DNA from: an uncultured Oscillospiraceae bacterium
Lineage (GTDB): Bacteria > Bacillota > Clostridia > Oscillospirales > Acutalibacteraceae
Reading direction: 5' to 3'
NCBI GenBank assembly: GCA_900553525.1
Contig: USDZ01000058.1
Location: 1 to 9,496, forward strand
DNA length: 9,496 nucleotides
Shown: positions 5,989 through 9,496 of the stretch, piece by piece
Layout of the letters: each line of letters opens with the position of its first letter
Numbering within the stretch: position 1 is the first letter of the stretch
Notes under the pieces: generated by a model
The model's database searches: none
What the model was told of the DNA's origin: nothing
The model's input: the letters and a program-made list of their open reading frames with translations, nothing else
Program-made: the position numbers and the translations under genes

Positions 5989-6453
5989 TCAGGAAGACGC
6001 CCGTATCCAGTCCCGTGTATCCAGTAGGATCGTCACCGGGCCGTTGCCCTCCATCTGCACCTGCATATGGGCACCGAACCGACCGGCTTCCACCCGGGAT
6101 ACGCCTTGACGCCGCAATTCCTCCATAAAAAGCGCATATAAAGGTTCCGCCGTTTCAGGACGGGCGGCGCGGAAAAAATCGGGCCGCCGACCGTGACGGC
6201 AGTCGGCGCATAGGGTGAAATTGGATACCGCCAGTACTTCGCCGTTTGTATCGATCAGAGATCGATTCATCTTATCCCGATCGTCGCAAAACACCCGCAA
6301 TTCCGCGATTTTCTTCGCCATAAGCGCGGCGTGAGCCGGCGTATCGCCCTGTTCCACCCCCAGAAGGATCAAAGCACCGGGGCCGATCTCTCCCGTGATT
6401 TTTCCTTCCACCGTCACTTTGGCGGAGTATACGCGCTGAAACACCGCTTTCAT
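5989..6453 (-). CDS. dtd: D-aminoacyl-tRNA deacylase
   Basis: This 154-residue cytosolic homodimeric enzyme removes D-amino acids (and glycine mischarged on tRNA-Ala) from tRNAs, protecting translation. Length is slightly above the usual 145-150. The N-terminus (MKAVFQRVYSAKVTVEG) and the active-site elements match the family: the VSNFTL strand (76-81), the Gly138-cisPro139 motif in NGPVTI (137-142), and FGAHMQV (126-132). In most Dtd proteins the first element reads SQFTL; here residue 78 is Asn. The ATG is supported by AAAGGA (6469-6464) 10 bases upstream. The gene follows rel after 21 bases and precedes the MBL hydrolase by 34 bases. The rel-dtd order is conserved across Bacillota, which supports the call strongly. 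Confidence 0.95.
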   Translation of the reverse strand: MKAVFQRVYSAKVTVEGKITGEIGPGALILLGVEQGDTPAHAALMAKKIAELRVFCDDRDKMNRSLIDTNGEVLAVSNFTLCADCRHGRRPDFFRAARPETAEPLYALFMEELRRQGVSRVEAGRFGAHMQVQMEGNGPVTILLDTRDWIRASS

Positions 6454-6474
6454 CCGTTTGATTTCCTTTCCGGT

Positions 6475-8658
6475 CTATACGCCGCTGCGTTCGATCTTGG
6501 TCACGCCCCGGATCCGCTCCAAACGGGAGATAACCCCCCGCAGATGATCCAGACTGTTTACCCCCACGGTCAGGGTCATCGCTGTCTGCCCATCCCGCGG
6601 CTCCCGGGCGTTTATGGCGTGAATCATGACATGCATGGACGCAAGCTGGGTCGTGATATCCGCAAGCAGTTCCATCCGGTCGGACGCCTCCACATGAAGC
6701 GTTGCCTTAAACTCATCCCTGACGGAATCCTCCCAGGAGACCCGTACCCACCGTTCCGGCTCCGGCGCCGAAGCGAGATCCTTCGGGACGTTGACACAGT
6801 CTTTTTTATGGATCGATACCCCAAATCCGCGGGTGACGAAACCGATAATCTCATCGCCCGGCACCGGATTACAGCAGCGCGCAAACTTGACCAGACAGTT
6901 GTCCATCCCGTCGATCACGACTCCGCCGCTGTTCCGATGCCTTGGAGGCGTCGTGACCACCTGCTCTGGGAGAAGGAGCTCCTCCGCCTTTACCAGCTTG
7001 AGATAGTCTTCTTTCATCCGAGGCATGATGCGGGACAGGAGAACACCGCCGTAACCGATCGCGGCGTAAAAGTCCTCCAGGCTCGCACAATGCTGTTTTT
7101 TGACCTGTCCTTGGAGGAACTCGGCCATTTTCTCATCGGACAGGCGAATGCCGTTGCGGGCGAGCTCCCGCTCGAGTTCTTCCCTGCCCTGTTCGATGTT
7201 TTCTTCCCGGCGCTCCTTTTTATACCAGGCCCGGATCTTGTTCCGGGCTTCACCGGTCTTGACTATATTCAGCCAATCCCGGCTGGGTCCGTGCCCCTGT
7301 GCCGATGTAGTGAGGATTTCCACAATTTCCCCTGTTTTGACTTCATAATCCAAGGGAACGATCCGACCGTCCACCTTCGCCCCCACCATGCGGTTGCCAA
7401 CCGCGGAATGGATGGCATAAGCGAAATCGATCACCGTCGCGCCCGCCGGCAGAGTGATAACCTCGCCCTTGGGGGTAAAAACAAACACATCATCAAAGGA
7501 AAGGTCGGTCTTGATCGACCGTACGATATCCTCGGCGTCGTCCACATCCTTTTGATTTTCAATAAACTGCCGCACCCAGGCCAGCCGTTCCTCCAGTTTG
7601 TCTTTTTTCTGGATGCCCAGCTTGTATTTCCAATGGGCGGCGATTCCGTATTCCGCCGTGTAATGCATCTCCCAAGTACGGATCTGCACCTCGAAAGGGA
7701 TCTTTTCTTTGCTGATGACCGTGGTGTGCAGGGATTGATACATATTGCTCTTTGGAGTGGAGATGTAATCTTTAAACCGGTTCGGAATCGGACGGAACAT
7801 ATCGTGGATGATGCCGAGTACATTATAGCAGTCGTTGACCGTGTCCACGATCACCCGCACGGCGTAGACATCGTAAATTTCTTCGAATGAACGCCCCTGC
7901 ATATACATTTTGCGGTAGATACCGGTGATACTCTTGATCCGGCCCGAAACAAAAGGCTTAAGCTCAAATTCGGCCAGCCGTTCCCGAATCCGTTCCTGGA
8001 TGCTCATCAAAAAAGCATTGCGTTCCCCTTCCCGCAGGGCCAGGGCGTCCTCGATCTCCTTGTACGCGACCGGATCGAGGATGCGCAGCGAGATATCCTC
8101 CAGCTCTTCCTTGACCGCCCGGATACCCAGCCGGTGGGCCAGAGGCGCGTAAATATCCATCGTCTCCTTGGCCTTATCCCGCCGTTTTTGAGGCGGCCAG
8201 GCGTCGCTGGTACGCATATTGTGCAGCCGGTCGGCCAGCTTGATAATGATGACCCGGATATCCTGGGACATGGCCAGCAGCATTTTGCGGACGTTTTCGG
8301 CCTGCTGCTCCTCCCGAGATGAAAAGGGGATCTTCTCAATTTTCGTGACCCCGTCTACCATGGCGGCCACCTCGGGGCCGAACTGCTTTTGCACATCCGC
8401 CAGTTCCATCGGCGTATCCTCCACCACATCATGGAGGATGGCGGCCTCGATGGTTTCGCTGTCCATGCCCAGTTCCACCAGGATACAGGCCACCTTGAGC
8501 GGATGGCAGACATAAGCCTCGCCGGAGGACCGGCGCTGTCCCTCATGCGCTTTGCAGGCCGCTGTGATCGCCCGGTCGATGGCGTCCAGATCATAGGGTT
8601 TTTCACTTTTGATAATCAGCTTTTTGAGTTCGCTGATCACATCGGCAGTTTGTACCAT
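6475..8658 (-). CDS. rel: Bifunctional (p)ppGpp synthetase/hydrolase Rel
   Basis: This 727-residue long RelA-SpoT homologue makes ppGpp/pppGpp from ATP and GDP/GTP on starved ribosomes and also degrades it, driving the stringent response. Domains in order: an HD hydrolase with an intact metal site (His52, His76-Asp77, Glu80-Asp81, Asp143), so hydrolysis should be active; a synthetase (about 230-345) with GRIKSITGIYRKM, YDVYAVRV, RFKD (294-297, the RxKD form found in bifunctional enzymes rather than the ExDD of RelA) and Glu323 in FEVQIRT; TGS (about 390-450, His417); a helical region; a zinc-finger-like domain with Cys595-Cys596, His617 and Cys621; and a C-terminal ACT/RRM domain (about 655-727). 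Nothing is truncated. AGGAGAGG (8672-8665) lies 6 bases before the ATG and overlaps the recJ stop, so translation is probably coupled to recJ. The dtd gene follows 21 bases later. The synonyms relA and spoT are used for the same gene. Confidence 0.97.
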   Translation of the reverse strand: MVQTADVISELKKLIIKSEKPYDLDAIDRAITAACKAHEGQRRSSGEAYVCHPLKVACILVELGMDSETIEAAILHDVVEDTPMELADVQKQFGPEVAAMVDGVTKIEKIPFSSREEQQAENVRKMLLAMSQDIRVIIIKLADRLHNMRTSDAWPPQKRRDKAKETMDIYAPLAHRLGIRAVKEELEDISLRILDPVAYKEIEDALALREGERNAFLMSIQERIRERLAEFELKPFVSGRIKSITGIYRKMYMQGRSFEEIYDVYAVRVIVDTVNDCYNVLGIIHDMFRPIPNRFKDYISTPKSNMYQSLHTTVISKEKIPFEVQIRTWEMHYTAEYGIAAHWKYKLGIQKKDKLEERLAWVRQFIENQKDVDDAEDIVRSIKTDLSFDDVFVFTPKGEVITLPAGATVIDFAYAIHSAVGNRMVGAKVDGRIVPLDYEVKTGEIVEILTTSAQGHGPSRDWLNIVKTGEARNKIRAWYKKERREENIEQGREELERELARNGIRLSDEKMAEFLQGQVKKQHCASLEDFYAAIGYGGVLLSRIMPRMKEDYLKLVKAEELLLPEQVVTTPPRHRNSGGVVIDGMDNCLVKFARCCNPVPGDEIIGFVTRGFGVSIHKKDCVNVPKDLASAPEPERWVRVSWEDSVRDEFKATLHVEASDRMELLADITTQLASMHVMIHAINAREPRDGQTAMTLTVGVNSLDHLRGVISRLERIRGVTKIERSGV

Positions 8659-8664
8659 GTCTAT

Positions 8665-8672
8665 CCTCTCCT
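8665..8672 (-). promoter_or_regulatory. Ribosome binding site of rel overlapping the recJ stop
   Basis: The minus strand reads AGGAGAGG, sharing its first two bases with the TAG stop of recJ (8673-8671) and lying 6 bases before the rel ATG. The two genes are therefore fused into one translational neighbourhood with no space for a promoter. Confidence 0.8.
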
Positions 8673-9496
8673 ACGCGGTTTCCGCCCTCTGCAGAGAAGC
8701 CAGATACTGCATCAGCGGGGTGGCGGTCAAATCCGCCTTGCCCGCTGTGGGCAGAAGTCCGATCTGCAGCAGGTCCCCCTCATCCTCCAGTTGTATGAGA
8801 CCCGCCTGGCGGAGCACCTCGAGTGTCAGGAGCAGACCGGTATATGTAAGGGATCCGTCCTGCAATATATGAAAAAGCTGTTCCCCCGTCCCACGGAATC
8901 CTTTTTTCCCCGCCAGAAAACGGTAGACCCGCCCAGCCTGATCCCTTGTCGGGACCGGCAAGGGGGCGGACAGTTCTTTCCGAAACGCGGACTCGGCCTC
9001 CCGCATAGAAGCGAGTATGTCGTCCTGTCTGGTCGAAGCATACCGGATATCCTTGACAAAGACGGAAACCGTGACGTTTCCCTGGTACTCATTGCGGTCG
9101 AGGGAGACCGCTAAATTCACCTGGTCTCCCGGGACAAAATGGAAATCCTGTGGAGCGGTGCCGAATTTCATAGCGGTAAGGACCGTCCCGTCCCGGGAAA
9201 GCCGCAAACGCAGATGCTTGCCACCGCCCACCGGCGTTACCGCCTCCAGCGTCATGCCGAATAGGCCGAACAACGGCGCCGGATTGCCGGTGCCGTAGGG
9301 TTCCATCGCTCCAAGCGTCTCCAGAAGAGGCAGAGAAATCTGTCCCGGGCGCAGCTTGCAGTCAAGCCGGAGCTCGGGCACCGGCATTTCAGGACAAACC
9401 GCGGCGGCGTAGGCATTGACCGCCTGCCGGAATTCTTCTATACGGGTAAAATCGAGCGTGACCCCTGCGGCGAGTTCATGCCCGCCGAAACCGAGC
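8671..9496 (-). CDS. recJ: Single-strand-specific exonuclease RecJ, C-terminal part (5' end cut by window edge)
   Basis: RecJ degrades single-stranded DNA 5' to 3' in recombination and mismatch/base-excision repair. Only the last 274 residues are in the window; the DHH catalytic core lies beyond the right edge. The frame stays open through the edge, beginning LGFGGHELAAGVTL, which contains the GGH motif of the DHHA1 domain. The RecJ-type OB fold follows, marked by GAMEPYGTGNPAPLF (about 63-77 of the visible part) and FVPGDQVNLAVSLDRNEYQG. After KDIRY comes an extension of about 110 residues ending at TAG 8671-8673 with a winged-helix-like pattern (VYRFLAGKKGF and LTLEVLRQAGLI), as in long Bacillota RecJ proteins where the C-terminal region is linked to SSB binding. 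Direct adjacency to rel, without the usual apt between them, is notable. The internal ATG at 9387 is not a start, because conserved RecJ sequence continues upstream of it. Confidence 0.94.
   Translation of the reverse strand, partial: LGFGGHELAAGVTLDFTRIEEFRQAVNAYAAAVCPEMPVPELRLDCKLRPGQISLPLLETLGAMEPYGTGNPAPLFGLFGMTLEAVTPVGGGKHLRLRLSRDGTVLTAMKFGTAPQDFHFVPGDQVNLAVSLDRNEYQGNVTVSVFVKDIRYASTRQDDILASMREAESAFRKELSAPLPVPTRDQAGRVYRFLAGKKGFRGTGEQLFHILQDGSLTYTGLLLTLEVLRQAGLIQLEDEGDLLQIGLLPTAGKADLTATPLMQYLASLQRAETA

Noticed and set aside
6331..7890. A 519-codon open frame on the plus strand, opposite rel and part of dtd
   Set aside because: It lies entirely antisense to two unmistakable conserved genes. 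GC-rich codon use keeps the complementary frame open. Its translation is low-complexity and rich in His, Pro and Arg, with no recognisable motif.
8389..9114. A 241-codon plus-strand open frame spanning the rel/recJ junction
   Set aside because: It crosses two well-supported minus-strand genes and resembles no protein family.
9385..9387. ATG as a possible start of a separate gene after recJ
   Set aside because: Reading the same frame upstream to the window edge gives conserved RecJ sequence with the GGHELAAG motif, so this ATG is internal.

Overview
This is a stretch of low-GC-phylum (Bacillota) but GC-rich chromosome, most likely from the class Clostridia and perhaps an Oscillospirales/Ruminococcaceae-type gut anaerobe. 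The reasons are: near-consensus AGGAGG-type ribosome binding sites before almost every gene, a sigma-A promoter with a 17-base spacer, HemZ, a RecJ with a long C-terminal extension, a bifunctional Rel synthetase/hydrolase, and the Clostridia/Bacilli order recJ - rel - dtd - MBL - hemZ. The lineage is inferred from gene content and is not proven. All nine genes lie on the minus strand, so transcription runs from the right end of the window to the left. The many long plus-strand ORFs are antisense shadows.

Layout in transcription order. Block 1 (9496 to 3787) is tightly packed: recJ (3' part), rel (12 bases after recJ), dtd (21-base gap), a glyoxalase-II-like metallo-beta-lactamase-fold hydrolase (34-base gap) and hemZ. 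It closes with a strong intrinsic terminator 6 bases after hemZ. In relatives apt normally sits between recJ and rel, and hisS-aspS often follow; neither is found at those positions here. Block 2 (3786 to 2672) is a 192-base structured intergenic region followed by a stand-alone uridine-kinase-like P-loop kinase. Block 3 (2671 to the left edge) starts at a near-perfect sigma-A promoter (TTGAAA, 17 bases, TATAAT). It encodes a 129-residue coiled-coil/zinc-ribbon protein, then a perfect hairpin-plus-T7 terminator, then punA (trimeric-type purine nucleoside phosphorylase), then an MTA/SAH-deaminase-family amidohydrolase that runs off the window.

How the genes fit together: block 1 joins recombination repair (RecJ), stringent response (Rel), removal of D-amino acids from mischarged tRNA (Dtd), thiolester/glyoxal-type hydrolysis (MBL) and a radical-SAM enzyme (HemZ). 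Blocks 2 and 3 concern nucleoside salvage. The deaminase would turn 5'-modified adenosines left by SAM-dependent enzymes into 5'-modified inosines, and the neighbouring phosphorylase could cleave these. No mobile element, CRISPR array, tRNA or rRNA is visible. I see no clearly novel multi-gene system. The best leads are the terminator whose T-tract runs directly into the punA ribosome binding site, the apparent His-to-Asp change in the 5'-OH pocket of PunA next to an MTA-type deaminase, and the absence of apt at the recJ/rel junction.
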